Assembly (NCBI RefSeq): GCF_033898525.1
Contig: NZ_JAXAFJ010000004.1
Location: 62,001 to 126,000, forward strand
Source: Flaviflagellibacter rhizophilus
GTDB taxonomy: Bacteria > Pseudomonadota > Alphaproteobacteria > Rhizobiales > Methylopilaceae
Length of the DNA: 64,000 bases
Direction: 5' to 3'
Part shown: one piece after another, positions 26,500-35,959 of the stretch
How the letters are laid out: each line of letters starts with the position of its first letter
How positions within the stretch are numbered: the first letter of the stretch is position 1
Program-made: the position numbers and the translations under genes
Notes under the pieces: generated by a model
Seen by the model: only the letters and a program-made list of their open reading frames with translations
The model's database searches: none
What the model was told of the DNA's origin: nothing

Positions 26500-27135
26500 G
26501 TGAACGCGGCCGAACTGGCGACATTGTGGACGGTGTTCACGGTGTCGCTCATCGTGCCCGGCGCGGATTTCTTCTGCGTCGTGCGCGAGAGCGTGGCCTT
26601 CGGCCGCCGGGCGGGCATGCTGTCCGCTCTTGGCGTGGCGACGGCGCTGATGATCCACACGGGCTACACCGTGCTGGGGATCGGTCTGCTCGTCTCTCAG
26701 TCCATCCTTCTGTTCAACCTGATCAAATGGGCCGGCGTGGCCTATCTGGTCTTCATCGGGTGGAAGTCGCTGCGGTCAGCTACGATTGCCGATGCCGACC
26801 TCAGCGAACCGGGCCTAACAGATGCCAAATTCCGGCCGGCCTACCGCTCGTTCGGGATCGGCTTCCTCACCAACCTGCTCAATCCCAAGGCGACCCTTTT
26901 CTTCGTCGCGCTGTTCACGGCCATCGTCTCGCATCAGACGCCTCTTGCGTGGCAGGCAGGATATGGGGCGATCCTCGCAGCCTGCGCGGCTTTCTGGTTC
27001 ACGCTGGTCGCGGTGTTCTTCACCACGCCCGCCATACGTTTGGGCTTCGTGCGATTTGGCCACTGGTTCAGCCGCATCACGGGCCTCATCTTCATCGGGC
27101 TCGGCATTCGCCTGGCTCTGCAACGCGCACCCTAG
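26500..27135 (+). CDS. LysE/RhtB family amino-acid exporter
   Basis: A 211-residue membrane protein starting at GTG (26500), 20 bases after sucB. Family features are VPGADFFCVVRESVAFGRRAGMLSALG (the PGP-like N-terminal motif, here PGAD), a second helix pair, FLTNLLNPKATLFFVALF and about six membrane helices. These carriers export amino acids such as threonine, homoserine or leucine; specificity is not predictable. Probably cotranscribed with sucB and the following MAPEG gene. Confidence 0.9.
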   Translation: MNAAELATLWTVFTVSLIVPGADFFCVVRESVAFGRRAGMLSALGVATALMIHTGYTVLGIGLLVSQSILLFNLIKWAGVAYLVFIGWKSLRSATIADADLSEPGLTDAKFRPAYRSFGIGFLTNLLNPKATLFFVALFTAIVSHQTPLAWQAGYGAILAACAAFWFTLVAVFFTTPAIRLGFVRFGHWFSRITGLIFIGLGIRLALQRAP

Positions 27136-27147
27136 GAAAGCTCGCCC

Positions 27148-27540
27148 ATGCCGCAGGAGATCGTCGTCCTCTGCCTGTCCGTCATCCTGCTGTTCGTCCA
27201 TATCGGGCTGCAGGGCATATTGGCGACGCAGGAACTCGGAACGAGCTGGAACGCCGGCCCACGCGACGAGGGGCTAGAGCCCAAGGGGGTCATGGCGGGC
27301 CGTGCCGACCGGGCGCTCAATAATTACAAGGAGACATGGCCCGCGCTTGGCGTGCTGGCGCTGGCGCTCGTTGTCACCGGGCAGGCTGGCGGATGGGGCG
27401 CGGCGGGCGCGTGGATCTGGTTTGCAGGCCGGCTGGCCTACATCCCGCTCTACCTGATGGGCGTGCCCTATATCCGCTCGCTGGCCTGGATCGTGGCGGC
27501 GGTCGGCCTCTTCATCATGGTCGTCGACATCCTCGTCTGA
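27148..27540 (+). CDS. MAPEG family membrane protein
   Basis: A 130-residue protein with four hydrophobic helices. NAGPRDEG and GRADRALNNYKETWPALGVLAL match the MAPEG motif region (membrane-associated proteins in eicosanoid and glutathione metabolism); AGRLAYIPLYLMGVPYIRSLAW is the conserved C-terminal part. Bacterial members have unknown substrates. It is twelve bases after the exporter gene and ends at a bidirectional terminator. Confidence 0.88.
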   Translation: MPQEIVVLCLSVILLFVHIGLQGILATQELGTSWNAGPRDEGLEPKGVMAGRADRALNNYKETWPALGVLALALVVTGQAGGWGAAGAWIWFAGRLAYIPLYLMGVPYIRSLAWIVAAVGLFIMVVDILV

Positions 27541-27556
27541 CTGCTTCTTCGGATGC

Positions 27557-27595
27557 AAAAAGGCCGCGGCTCCGTTAAGAGCCGCGGCCTTTTTG
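27557..27595. terminator. Bidirectional terminator between the MAPEG gene and lctP
   Basis: AGGCCGCGGCTC (27561-27572) pairs perfectly with GAGCCGCGGCCT (27579-27590) around CGTTAA, with five A before and five T after. It ends both convergent transcripts. Confidence 0.9.
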
Positions 27596-27608
27596 TTGAA
27601 ACCCGCCG

Positions 27609-29276
27609 CTAGTGGATGACCATCAGCGTGAAGGGATAGACATAGGCCTGCAGCATCACGAAGCCGCCGACCATGCAGGCCAGCACGATGGAGTGCCAGA
27701 ACACGAAGCGCAGGATGGTGCCCTCATGCCCGAACCATCCCGTGGCCGTGGAGGCGACGACTATGGACTGCGCGTCGATCATCTTGCCCATGACGCCGCC
27801 GGACGAGTTCGCCGCCCCCATCAGGATGGGTGAAAGCCCCAACTGCTCCGCGGTGATCTTCTGCAGGCCGCCGAACAGCACGTTCGACGCCGTGTCAGAA
27901 CCTGTCAGTGCCACGCCGAGCCAGCCCAGCAGGGTGCCGAAGAACGGATAGAGCAACCCCGTGCCCGCGAAGGCGAGGCCCAGAGTGGCGTCCACGCCCG
28001 AATAGCGGGTGAGCGTGCCGATCGCGAGCATCGCCGCGATGGTCAGGAGCGATGCCCGGAGCAGCACGATGGTGCTGCCGTATTCCTTCAGCATGCGCCA
28101 GAGCGAGAACCGGGCCACGATGAGGCCGAAGATCAAAGCGGCGAACAGCATGCCCGTGCCTGTGTAGGACAGGTAGGTGAAGGCGAACACGGCCGCTTCC
28201 TTGGCCGGCGCCGCCACCACCGGAGGCACCTTCTCCACCACGTTGTGAAGGCCCGGAATGGGATAGCTCCAGGTGAAGATCGGGTTGACCAGCGACTTGA
28301 ACCAGCCCGAGCCCCAGACCAGCAGGATGGCGCAGACGATGATCCACGGCGTCAGCGCGCTCCAGACCTCGTCACGCGTTGGCTTGAGTGCATCTTCCAC
28401 GGAGGACACCGGCACCGTTGCGGCCGAATCGTCCCTCGTCCGAAGCTTCGGCGAGAGCCACAGCTCCTTCGGCTTCCAGACCCGCATGAAGCTGATCAAG
28501 GCCGCCATCGAGATCAGCGAGGCGCCGATATCGACGATCCACGGATTGATGAAGTTCGAGATCAGGTATTGCGGCACCGCGAAGCTGACCGCGCACACGA
28601 GGATGGCCGGCCACACCTGCACCATGCCGCGCCAGCCGGCGAAGGCCCACACCACCCAGAACGGCACGATCATGGAGAAGACCGGCAATTGCCTCCCGAC
28701 CATGGCGCCCAGAAGATAGGGATCGAGACCCGTGACGCTGGCAAGACCCGCGATGGGGGTGCCGAGCGCGCCGTAGGCGACCGGCGCGGTGTTGGCGATG
28801 AGCGAAAGGCCCGAGGCCGCGAGAGGCGAGAAGCCGAGACCGATGAGGATGGCGCCCGTAACCGCAACGGGAGTGCCGAAGCCCGATGCTCCTTCGAAGA
28901 ACGCGCCGAACGAGAACGCGATGAGCAGGAGTTGGAGACGCCGGTCGGGCGTCACGCCGCCGATGGCGCGTTCGAGGATCTTGAAGCGGCCCGTCGCGAC
29001 GGTGAGCCGGTACAGGAAGATGACGTTCAGAACGATCCAGCCGATGGGGAAGAAGCCGGTGACGACGCCAAGAGCCGCCGCGCGCAAGGCCACGCCGGTT
29101 GGCATGGTGAACACAAGGATCGAAATGAGAATGGCGGCGATCAGTGCGATGATGGCGGCGATGTGCGCCTTCACCTTGCCCGATGCGATCATCCCCAGCA
29201 GCATCACAACGGGAATGGCCGCCGCAAGCGTCGACCAGACCATATTTCCGAACGGGTTGTAGACCTGACTCCACAT
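27609..29276 (-). CDS. lctP: L-lactate permease
   Basis: The ATG at 29276 has a TTGGAGG site and gives MWSQVYNPFGNMVWSTLAAA and 555 residues with about twelve or more membrane helices. LctP-family signatures are GASGFGTPVAVTGAIL, NTAPVAYGALGTPI and GWLGVALTGSDTASNVLFGGLQ plus GAANSSGGVMGKMIDAQSIV. It imports L-lactate or related hydroxyacids with protons. No lactate dehydrogenase gene lies beside it. The gene is divergent from lpdA and separates lpdA from sucAB. Confidence 0.93.
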   Translation of the reverse strand: MWSQVYNPFGNMVWSTLAAAIPVVMLLGMIASGKVKAHIAAIIALIAAILISILVFTMPTGVALRAAALGVVTGFFPIGWIVLNVIFLYRLTVATGRFKILERAIGGVTPDRRLQLLLIAFSFGAFFEGASGFGTPVAVTGAILIGLGFSPLAASGLSLIANTAPVAYGALGTPIAGLASVTGLDPYLLGAMVGRQLPVFSMIVPFWVVWAFAGWRGMVQVWPAILVCAVSFAVPQYLISNFINPWIVDIGASLISMAALISFMRVWKPKELWLSPKLRTRDDSAATVPVSSVEDALKPTRDEVWSALTPWIIVCAILLVWGSGWFKSLVNPIFTWSYPIPGLHNVVEKVPPVVAAPAKEAAVFAFTYLSYTGTGMLFAALIFGLIVARFSLWRMLKEYGSTIVLLRASLLTIAAMLAIGTLTRYSGVDATLGLAFAGTGLLYPFFGTLLGWLGVALTGSDTASNVLFGGLQKITAEQLGLSPILMGAANSSGGVMGKMIDAQSIVVASTATGWFGHEGTILRFVFWHSIVLACMVGGFVMLQAYVYPFTLMVIH

Positions 29277-29489
29277 GACGTTGCCTCCAACATTTCTTGT
29301 TTTCGTTGGGCGTAGTCCGTGTCCCTCCCGTGGGAAAGACACTGTAGACGAAAGGCTAATTCGCACAGCTTCGCAAGCGCCTGCACCGGACGCTGGTGAC
29401 AACCCCGAAGCCGCCGGGCTAGCTTCGGGGATCGAACGTGCCCATCTGTTGCCGGCACACCTCTCCACCACCCTGCGAGTAACCTGCGC

Positions 29490-30890
29490 ATGTCCTACGA
29501 TCTCATCGTCATCGGCACCGGCCCCGGCGGCTATGTCGCGGCCATCCGTGCGGCACAGCTCGGCCTGAAGGTCGCGGTGGTCGAGAAGCGGGCGACGCAT
29601 GGCGGCACCTGCCTGAATGTGGGCTGCATCCCTTCGAAGGCGCTCCTCCACACCTCCGAGCTTTTCGAGGAGGCCGGCCACGGCTTCGCCGGCATGGGCA
29701 TCAGGGTCGGCCAGCCGGAGCTCGACCTCGCAGCCATGCACGCCTTCAAGGACAAGGGCGTCGACGGCAATGTGAAGGGTGTCGAGTTTCTGCTGAAGAA
29801 GAACAAGGTGGACGCCTTCCACGGCACGGCCTCGATACCTTCGGCAGGTAGGGTGCTGGTGACGCCAGAAAGCGGCGAACCGCAGACGCTCGAGACGAAG
29901 AACATCCTGATCGCCACCGGGTCCGACGTTGCCCGCTTGCGCGGCGTCGAGATCGACGAGCAGCGCGTGGTCTCGTCCACGGGAGCGCTGACACTTCCCG
30001 AAGTACCGAAGCGCCTACTGGTCATCGGAGCCGGCGTGATCGGGCTTGAGCTCGGCTCGGTCTGGAAGCGTCTGGGTGCCGAGGTGCTGGTGGTCGAATA
30101 TCTCGATCGCATCCTGCCCGGGCTGGACGGGGAAACCTCCAACGCCTTCCAGCGCGTGCTGGGCAAGCAGGGCTTCAGCTTCAAGCTTGGCACCAAGGTC
30201 ACCGGGGTGGACACGTCCGGGCCTGTACTGAAGGTCACCGTTGAGCCATCCGCGGGCGGCGAGGCCGAAGTGCTGGAGGCCGATGTGGTGCTGGTCGCCA
30301 TCGGCCGTGTGCCCTACACCGCCGGCCTTGGCCTCTCGGAGGTCGGCGTCGAGGTGAACGCGCGCGGGCAGGTCGTCACGGACGGCCACTATAAGACCAA
30401 TGTGGACGGCATCTACGCCATCGGCGACGTGATCGCCGGCCCGATGCTCGCGCACAAGGCAGAGGACGAGGGCATGGCCGTGGCCGAGATACTTGCCGGC
30501 CGCGCCGGGCATGTGAACTACGGCGTCATCCCGAGCGTGGTCTACACCGCCCCCGAATTGGCCTCAGTCGGGCAGAACGAGGAAGAGCTGAAGGCCGCGG
30601 GCGTGGATTACGTGGTCGGCAAGTTCCCGTTCACGGCCAATGGACGCGCCAAGGTCAACAACACCACCGACGGCTTCGTGAAGGTGCTTGCCGACGCGAA
30701 GACGGACCGGGTTCTCGGCGTCCACATCCTTGGTGCCGACGCCGGCACGCTGATCGCGGAAGCGGCGGTGGCCATGGAGTTCGGCGCGTCGTCGGAGGAC
30801 ATTGCCCGCACCTGCCACGCCCACCCCACACTCTCGGAAGCGGTCAAGGAAGCCGCGCTCGCGGTCGAGAAGCGCGCGATCCACATGTAA
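29490..30890 (+). CDS. lpdA: Dihydrolipoyl dehydrogenase (E3)
   Basis: FAD enzyme that reoxidises the lipoyl groups of the 2-oxoacid dehydrogenases. The 466-residue product has the FAD fold IGTGPGGYVAAIRAAQLG, the redox disulfide GGTCLNVGCIPSKALLH (about residues 40-56), the NAD fold VIGAGVIGLELGSVWKRLGA and the C-terminal His-Glu dyad in CHAHPTLSEAVKEAAL. It serves SucAB and possibly other complexes. Closed by a terminator at 30896. Confidence 0.97.
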   Translation: MSYDLIVIGTGPGGYVAAIRAAQLGLKVAVVEKRATHGGTCLNVGCIPSKALLHTSELFEEAGHGFAGMGIRVGQPELDLAAMHAFKDKGVDGNVKGVEFLLKKNKVDAFHGTASIPSAGRVLVTPESGEPQTLETKNILIATGSDVARLRGVEIDEQRVVSSTGALTLPEVPKRLLVIGAGVIGLELGSVWKRLGAEVLVVEYLDRILPGLDGETSNAFQRVLGKQGFSFKLGTKVTGVDTSGPVLKVTVEPSAGGEAEVLEADVVLVAIGRVPYTAGLGLSEVGVEVNARGQVVTDGHYKTNVDGIYAIGDVIAGPMLAHKAEDEGMAVAEILAGRAGHVNYGVIPSVVYTAPELASVGQNEEELKAAGVDYVVGKFPFTANGRAKVNNTTDGFVKVLADAKTDRVLGVHILGADAGTLIAEAAVAMEFGASSEDIARTCHAHPTLSEAVKEAALAVEKRAIHM

Positions 30891-30895
30891 AAAAA

Positions 30896-30917
30896 AGCCC
30901 CGCCAGAGGCGGGGCTT
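30896..30917 (+). terminator. Hairpin after lpdA
   Basis: AGCCCCGCC pairs with GGCGGGGCT around AGA immediately after the stop codon; it is preceded by eight A and followed by TAGTG. A T-run is present only on the minus strand, so it may mainly end transcription coming from the right. Confidence 0.6.
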
Positions 30918-31006
30918 AGTGAAATCTCGAGGGTCTCGAGTCCTGGAGATTGAGCAGTCGGCGCCATCTATCGGCTGCGCATGACAGCCGGATGGCGAAT
31001 GGTAGA

Positions 31007-31141
31007 CTAGTCCTGAGCCTGCGCTTGCGCGACCAGTCCGCTGGAGGTGGAGCCGCCCTCGATGAGGGAGAACGGCAGGGCCATCAGGGTCAGTGCCACA
31101 AGGTAGCCGGCGAAAAGATAAAGACTGCGCTTCAGTGACAT
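31007..31141 (-). CDS. Small hydrophobic protein, 44 residues
   Basis: ATG at 31141 preceded by GAGGGGG at proper spacing; stop TAG at 31007. The product starts MSLKRSLYLFAGYLVALTLM, so residues 7-25 form a signal peptide or membrane helix, and ends in a polar tail (STSSGLVAQAQAQD). It is downstream of and co-directional with xerC, 31 bases away. No homologue is recognised; the good ribosome-binding site and positively charged start favour a real gene. Confidence 0.5.
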   Translation of the reverse strand: MSLKRSLYLFAGYLVALTLMALPFSLIEGGSTSSGLVAQAQAQD

Positions 31142-31172
31142 TGAGCCCCCTCGATGCACCGACTTTCCAAGT

Positions 31173-32129
31173 TCAAGCTCGCGGATGGGTTGCGGCGTGA
31201 ACGGCTAGAAGGCGGTCTGCATCAACTTCCGTGTAGATCTGTGTCGTAGAAAGGCTTGAGTGGCCTAAAAGTTCCTGGATCGATCGAAGATCTCCACCAC
31301 GCGCCAAGAGGTGTGTTGCAAACGAGTGACGCAGGGCATGTGGGGTAGCTGTATCCGACAGGCCGAGCGCGCCCCGCAACTGCTCCATGGCACGCTGGAT
31401 CATGCGCGGCGACAGCGGCCCTCCCCGGGTTCCCACGAAGAGCGGACCACCGGGCTTCAGGCTCCACGGGCAGAGTTTGAGGTAATCCTCGATGGCCTGC
31501 CCCACAACGGGGATGACGGGAACGGTCCTGGCCTTGCCGCCCTTGCCCGTCACGGTAACCGCCCGGCGGCCTTCGATGGGAGCCTCTTCCCGGGTCAGCG
31601 AGAGCGCCTCGGCTATGCGCAGCCCGCAGCCGTAAAGCAGGGCCAGCACGGCGGCGTCGCGTGCGAGGACCCAGTCGGGACGCTCGTCGCCGGCACGCGA
31701 ATCGACATCCACCACCTGACGGGCCAGTGCGGCTGAAATAGGCTTGGGCAGGCTGCGCGGCAGTTTCGGGCCGCGGATCGCCGTCAATGCCGATGCGCCG
31801 CCGTGGCCGTTGCGCTCAAGGAACCGGGAGAAGCTTCGGGCGGCAGCCAGAGCGCGCATCAGGGAACGGCTCGAAAGCCCTTCGGTGCGTCGCCGCGCGA
31901 GGAATGCCCGGACGTCTCGCGGGCCGAGCCCGGCGAGATCCACCAAAGTCGGTGGCGCGCCGAGATGCCCCATCATGAAGCGAAGAAAGAAACGGACATC
32001 GCGGCCATAGGCCTCGACGGACTTTGGAGACAGGCGTCGCTCATGCGCCAGATGGGACAGCCATTCGCGATAGGCGGCCTGCACATCGGCGGCGGCAGGC
32101 AGGATGATGGCGTCGAGCGGCTCCGTCAT
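31173..32129 (-). CDS. xerC: Tyrosine recombinase XerC
   Basis: Resolves chromosome dimers at dif together with XerD. The ATG at 32129 gives 318 residues, typical of XerC; the upstream extension is unlikely. A SAM-like core-binding domain (YREWLSHLAHERRLSPKSVEAYGRD region) precedes the catalytic domain with Arg in GCGLRIAEALSL (about 170), HALRHSFATHLL (about 263) and GHSSLSTTQIYTEV holding the His and the nucleophilic Tyr (about 295). It is divergent from priA with the transaldolase gene between, as in other Hyphomicrobiales. Confidence 0.93.
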   Translation of the reverse strand: MTEPLDAIILPAAADVQAAYREWLSHLAHERRLSPKSVEAYGRDVRFFLRFMMGHLGAPPTLVDLAGLGPRDVRAFLARRRTEGLSSRSLMRALAAARSFSRFLERNGHGGASALTAIRGPKLPRSLPKPISAALARQVVDVDSRAGDERPDWVLARDAAVLALLYGCGLRIAEALSLTREEAPIEGRRAVTVTGKGGKARTVPVIPVVGQAIEDYLKLCPWSLKPGGPLFVGTRGGPLSPRMIQRAMEQLRGALGLSDTATPHALRHSFATHLLARGGDLRSIQELLGHSSLSTTQIYTEVDADRLLAVHAATHPRA

Positions 32130-32184
32130 GCCCCTGATCCTGCACCAGCAGGCGTTAAGCCGTCGTAAGCCATGCGGCCGGAAA

Positions 32185-32214
32185 GCCCCTCCCCCGAGGC
32201 GAAGGAGGAGGGGC
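32185..32214 (-). terminator. Possible hairpin terminator downstream of the transaldolase gene
   Basis: GCCCCTCC (32185-32192) pairs with GGAGGGGC (32207-32214). On the minus strand it starts six bases after the stop codon at 32221 and is followed only by TTTCC, so it is a weak terminator. Confidence 0.45.
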
Positions 32215-32220
32215 GAAGCA

Positions 32221-32877
32221 TCAGGCGATGGTCTGGCCGGTCTTCTTCCAGTCCTCGACAAAGGTCGCGAGACCCTTGTCGGTCAGCGGATGCTTGATCA
32301 GGCCCTTGATGACAGAGGCCGGGCAGGTGCAGACATCGGCGCCGATGAGGGCCGCCTGCTTGACGTGGTTGGCCGTGCGGATGGATGCCGCGAGGATCTC
32401 GGTTTCGATGCCGGGATAGTTGTCATAGATCTGGCGGATCTCCTCGATCAGGTCCATGCCGTCGAGGTTGATGTCGTCGAGCCGACCCACGAAGGGCGAG
32501 ATGAAGGTTGCGCCGGCCTTTGCGGCCATCAGCGCCTGGTTCGCCGAGAAGCACAGCGTGACGTTGACCATGGTGCCTTCCTCGCGGAAAGTGCGGCAAG
32601 CCTTGAGGCCTTCGAGCGTCAGCGGCACCTTGATGACGATGTTCTCGGCGATCTTCGCGAGATAACGGCCTTCCTTCAGCATGCCGTCGACATCAATGGA
32701 TGCGACCTCGGCTGAAACCGGGCCCGACGTTACCTTGCAGATGTCCTCGAGAATTTCGCTGTAAGGACGGTTGGCCTTCAGCACCAGCGAAGGATTCGTG
32801 GTCACGCCGTCGATCAGGCCGGCCTCGGCCAGTTCGCGAATTTCGCCGATATCGGCGGTGTCAGCGAAGAACTTCAT
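32221..32877 (-). CDS. Transaldolase / fructose-6-phosphate aldolase family protein
   Basis: A short-form (218-residue) transaldolase. It starts MKFFADTADIGEIRELAEAG and shows DGVTTNPSLVLKA, the Schiff-base Lys in ENIVIKVPLTLEGLKAC and TFISPFVGRLDDI. Members this size act as pentose-phosphate transaldolases (often called tal) or as fructose-6-phosphate aldolases; the Phe/Tyr difference that separates them lies in the strand FISPFVGR, which is of the transaldolase-like kind but not decisive. Confidence 0.92.
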   Translation of the reverse strand: MKFFADTADIGEIRELAEAGLIDGVTTNPSLVLKANRPYSEILEDICKVTSGPVSAEVASIDVDGMLKEGRYLAKIAENIVIKVPLTLEGLKACRTFREEGTMVNVTLCFSANQALMAAKAGATFISPFVGRLDDINLDGMDLIEEIRQIYDNYPGIETEILAASIRTANHVKQAALIGADVCTCPASVIKGLIKHPLTDKGLATFVEDWKKTGQTIA

Positions 32878-33033
32878 GGATAGATATCTCGCGCGTTGTG
32901 CCGCGTCGTCCCGCTGGATGGCGCAGCTGTTCCTGAGGGAAACCGATGTTCTCCGAATATATAGGGGATGTGGATTGCGATTGTGACGGTCGGCTCGGAT
33001 TTTCTACGGCTGTCCGCCGCCCCGGATTTGCCC

Positions 33034-35202
33034 ATGCCCGCTGAGAGCGTTGAAGTCCTGTTGCCGGTCGCCCTGGATCGCAGCTTCACCTACAGCCTGC
33101 CCGAAGACATCATTGCCCCGCCGGGATCCTTCGTCGAAGTGCCCCTCGGCCCACGGGCGGTCGCGGGTGTTGTGTGGGGACCCGGCGATCCCGAGGTTCC
33201 GGCTGGGAAGCTGAAGGCCGTCCGCCAAAAGCTGGAACTGCCGCCTCTCGGCGACGAACTGCGCGCCTTCGTGGACTGGGTTGCGCGCTACACTTTGGCG
33301 CCTCGTGGCATGGTGCTGCGCATCGCGGTCAGGGGCGCGCGCAATCCGGGCGACGAAACACCGAGGTCTGCCGTGATCGCCACCGGCAGCGCACCCGGCC
33401 GTGCCACGCCGGCAAGGACACGCGTGCTGGCGACCGCGTCGGACGGGGTTCCGCGCAGCAAATCGGACCTGGCACGCGCCGCCGCTGTGTCTCCGGGCGT
33501 GATCGACGGCCTTGTCGCCGACGGCGCCCTGCGCATCGTCGAGGTGATCGCGGAGCCCATCGGCAGCGGCCTCCAACCCGACCTCGGCAGGCCGGAGTTG
33601 AGCGAGGCGCAGGCGGACATCGCAGCCCTGCTCCAGGCTGCTGTGCGCGACAGGACTGGATCTACGCATCTGGTGGAGGGCGTCACCGGCTCCGGCAAGA
33701 CGGAGGTGTATCTGGAGGCTGTGGCGGAGGCGCTGCGCACGGGCCGGCAGGCTCTCATCCTCCTCCCGGAAATCGCGCTGACACAGGCGGTGCTCGACCG
33801 CGTCACCCGCCGTTTCGGCGGTGCTCCCGGTGAATGGCATTCTACCGTATCGGCCAAACGTCGCGCGCGGATCTGGACGGGCACCGCCAGCGGTGAGACG
33901 CGAATCGTCGTCGGCGCGCGTTCGGCGCTGTTCCTGCCCTTCCGCGATCTCGGAATCATCGTCGTCGACGAGGAGCACGACGCCGGCTTCAAGCAGGAGG
34001 ATGTGCCCGTCTACCACGCCCGCGACATGGCTGTGGTGCGCGGGAAGCTGGCCGAGGCGCCGGTCGTCCTCGTATCGGCGACGCCGTCGCTGGAGAGCCG
34101 GGTCAATGCCGATGCGGGGCGTTATCGCCATCACCTGCTGCCGGAGCGCTTCGGTGGGCGCACCATGCCCGAAATCGAACTGCTGGACCTGCGCGCCGAT
34201 CCGCCGCCGCCCGGCCGCTGGATTGCACCGCGCCTGGAAGAGCAGGTTCGCGACACCCTCGCCCGCGGCGAGCAGGCGCTGCTCTTCCTTAACCGCCGGG
34301 GTTTCGCGCCGCTGACTTTGTGCCGGGCCTGCGGGCACCGCTTCGCCTGCCCCAATTGCTCGGCCTGGCTGGTGGAGCACCGATTCCGCCGCCAGCTTGC
34401 CTGCCACCATTGCGGCCACCACGAACCCGTGCCGCCCGCCTGCCCCAAATGCAGCACTACGGACAAGCTGGCGGCCGTCGGCCCGGGCGTTGAACGCATC
34501 CGCGACGAGGCGGCAGCCTTGTTCCCGGAGGCGCGGCTGGCCGTGCTGTCCAGCGACCTCGTGATCGGAGCCGACAGTATCCGGGCCGAACTGAAAGCCG
34601 TCGAGGACCACGCGGTGGACCTCGTGATCGGCACACAGCTCGTCACCAAGGGGCACAACTTCCCGCACCTGACCCTTGTTGGCGTCGTGGATGGCGATCT
34701 TGGGCTCGGCACCTCGGATCCGCGCGCCGCCGAACGCACCTTCCAATTGCTGGAGCAGGTGACGGGACGCGCCGGACGCGGCGCGATCGCCGGAAGGGGC
34801 ATCGTGCAGACCACCGACCCCCTCCACCCCGTTATGCAGGCGCTGAAGAATCATGACGCCGCAGCCTTCTACGCCGCCGAGATCGATGCCCGTGCCGATG
34901 CGATGCTGCCCCCCTTCGGCCGGCTGGCAAGCCTCGTGGTCTCGGCGCCCGTCCGCAACGACGCCGAAGCATATGCCCGGGCCTTGGCACAAAGCTTCCC
35001 GGCGTCCGCTCCGGCGCGGCTGCTCGGACCTGCCGAGGCGCCTATCTCTCTTCTGCGAGGGCGGCATCGTTTCCGGCTGCTCCTGCGCGCGGACCGTACG
35101 GTGGACGTGCCGGGCCTCATCCGCGCATGGCTGGCCGAGGCTCCGCGTGCGCCAGCGAGCATCGGGCTACACACCGACGTCGACCCGGTGAGCTTTCTGT
35201 GA
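33034..35202 (+). CDS. priA: Primosomal protein N' (replication restart helicase PriA)
   Basis: Recognises stalled forks and reloads the replicative helicase. The ATG at 33034 gives MPAESVEVLLPVALDRSFTY and 722 residues. A DNA-binding N-terminal domain precedes the helicase core with EGVTGSGKTEVYLE (about residue 214), VDEEHDAGFKQED (about 310) and GTQLVTKGHNFP. Between them eight zinc-binding Cys occur in CRACGHRF, CPNCSAW, CHHCGHH and CPKCSTT. It precedes the ATP synthase operon. Confidence 0.96.
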   Translation: MPAESVEVLLPVALDRSFTYSLPEDIIAPPGSFVEVPLGPRAVAGVVWGPGDPEVPAGKLKAVRQKLELPPLGDELRAFVDWVARYTLAPRGMVLRIAVRGARNPGDETPRSAVIATGSAPGRATPARTRVLATASDGVPRSKSDLARAAAVSPGVIDGLVADGALRIVEVIAEPIGSGLQPDLGRPELSEAQADIAALLQAAVRDRTGSTHLVEGVTGSGKTEVYLEAVAEALRTGRQALILLPEIALTQAVLDRVTRRFGGAPGEWHSTVSAKRRARIWTGTASGETRIVVGARSALFLPFRDLGIIVVDEEHDAGFKQEDVPVYHARDMAVVRGKLAEAPVVLVSATPSLESRVNADAGRYRHHLLPERFGGRTMPEIELLDLRADPPPPGRWIAPRLEEQVRDTLARGEQALLFLNRRGFAPLTLCRACGHRFACPNCSAWLVEHRFRRQLACHHCGHHEPVPPACPKCSTTDKLAAVGPGVERIRDEAAALFPEARLAVLSSDLVIGADSIRAELKAVEDHAVDLVIGTQLVTKGHNFPHLTLVGVVDGDLGLGTSDPRAAERTFQLLEQVTGRAGRGAIAGRGIVQTTDPLHPVMQALKNHDAAAFYAAEIDARADAMLPPFGRLASLVVSAPVRNDAEAYARALAQSFPASAPARLLGPAEAPISLLRGRHRFRLLLRADRTVDVPGLIRAWLAEAPRAPASIGLHTDVDPVSFL

Positions 35203-35398
35203 ATTGGGACAGAAAAGTGTTCATTCCGCCGCATGCTGTCTCGTTGCACCGCTGATATACCTGTGTTAGTCAACGCCCGGCTTGGGGGGGTCACTCTCAC
35301 GGGCCGGCCTTTCACGGCAACAATCACCCGATTTCTGAAGATTTGCAGGCGCTTGCCGCCTCCGGATCTGACAGAAGACAGACGAGAGACCGCTACCG

Positions 35399-35959
35399 GT
35401 GGCAGCAGACGACCAGACGCCGACGGGAATGGCCGGACGCTATGCGACGGCCCTTTTCGAACTCGCCAGCGAGTCGAACGCCGTGGACACGGTGCTCGGA
35501 GACCTGGACCGCTTCGGCGCCCTGCTGGACGAGAGCGAGGATCTCCGCCGGCTCGTCAACAGCCCCGTCTTCTCCTCCGAAGACCAGTTGGCGGCTGTCA
35601 CGGCTGTGCTGGAACGGGCCGGGATCACCGGCATCTCCGCTAACTTCATCCGCCTCGTGGCGAAGAACCGCCGCCTGTTCGCGATCAAGCGCATCATCAT
35701 CGGCTTCCGTGCCCTGGTCGCCCAGTCCCGCGGCGAGTTGACCGCTGAAGTGACGGTGGCCGAGCCGCTGTCCGAGGCACGCATGCAGGACGTGAAGTCC
35801 ACGCTCCGCGAAATCACGTCCAAGGACGTGAAGATCGACGTCAAGGTCGATCCCAAGATCATCGGTGGCATCATCGTGCAGCTCGGCAGCCGCATGGTGG
35901 ACGCCTCCGTTCGTACTAAACTTTCCGCCATCCAACATGCCATGAAAGAGGTGCGCTGA
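35399..35959 (+). CDS. atpH: ATP synthase subunit delta
   Basis: Delta links the F1 head to the peripheral stalk. The GTG at 35399 gives 186 residues (MAADDQTPTGMAGRYATALF); an internal ATG at codon 11 is the alternative start. GRYATALFELA at the N-terminus and the C-terminal block IIGGIIVQLGSRMVDASVRTKL are the family signatures. Its last base is shared with the atpA start (TGATG), implying coupling. First gene of an F1-only operon; the F0 genes are elsewhere. Confidence 0.95.
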   Translation: MAADDQTPTGMAGRYATALFELASESNAVDTVLGDLDRFGALLDESEDLRRLVNSPVFSSEDQLAAVTAVLERAGITGISANFIRLVAKNRRLFAIKRIIIGFRALVAQSRGELTAEVTVAEPLSEARMQDVKSTLREITSKDVKIDVKVDPKIIGGIIVQLGSRMVDASVRTKLSAIQHAMKEVR

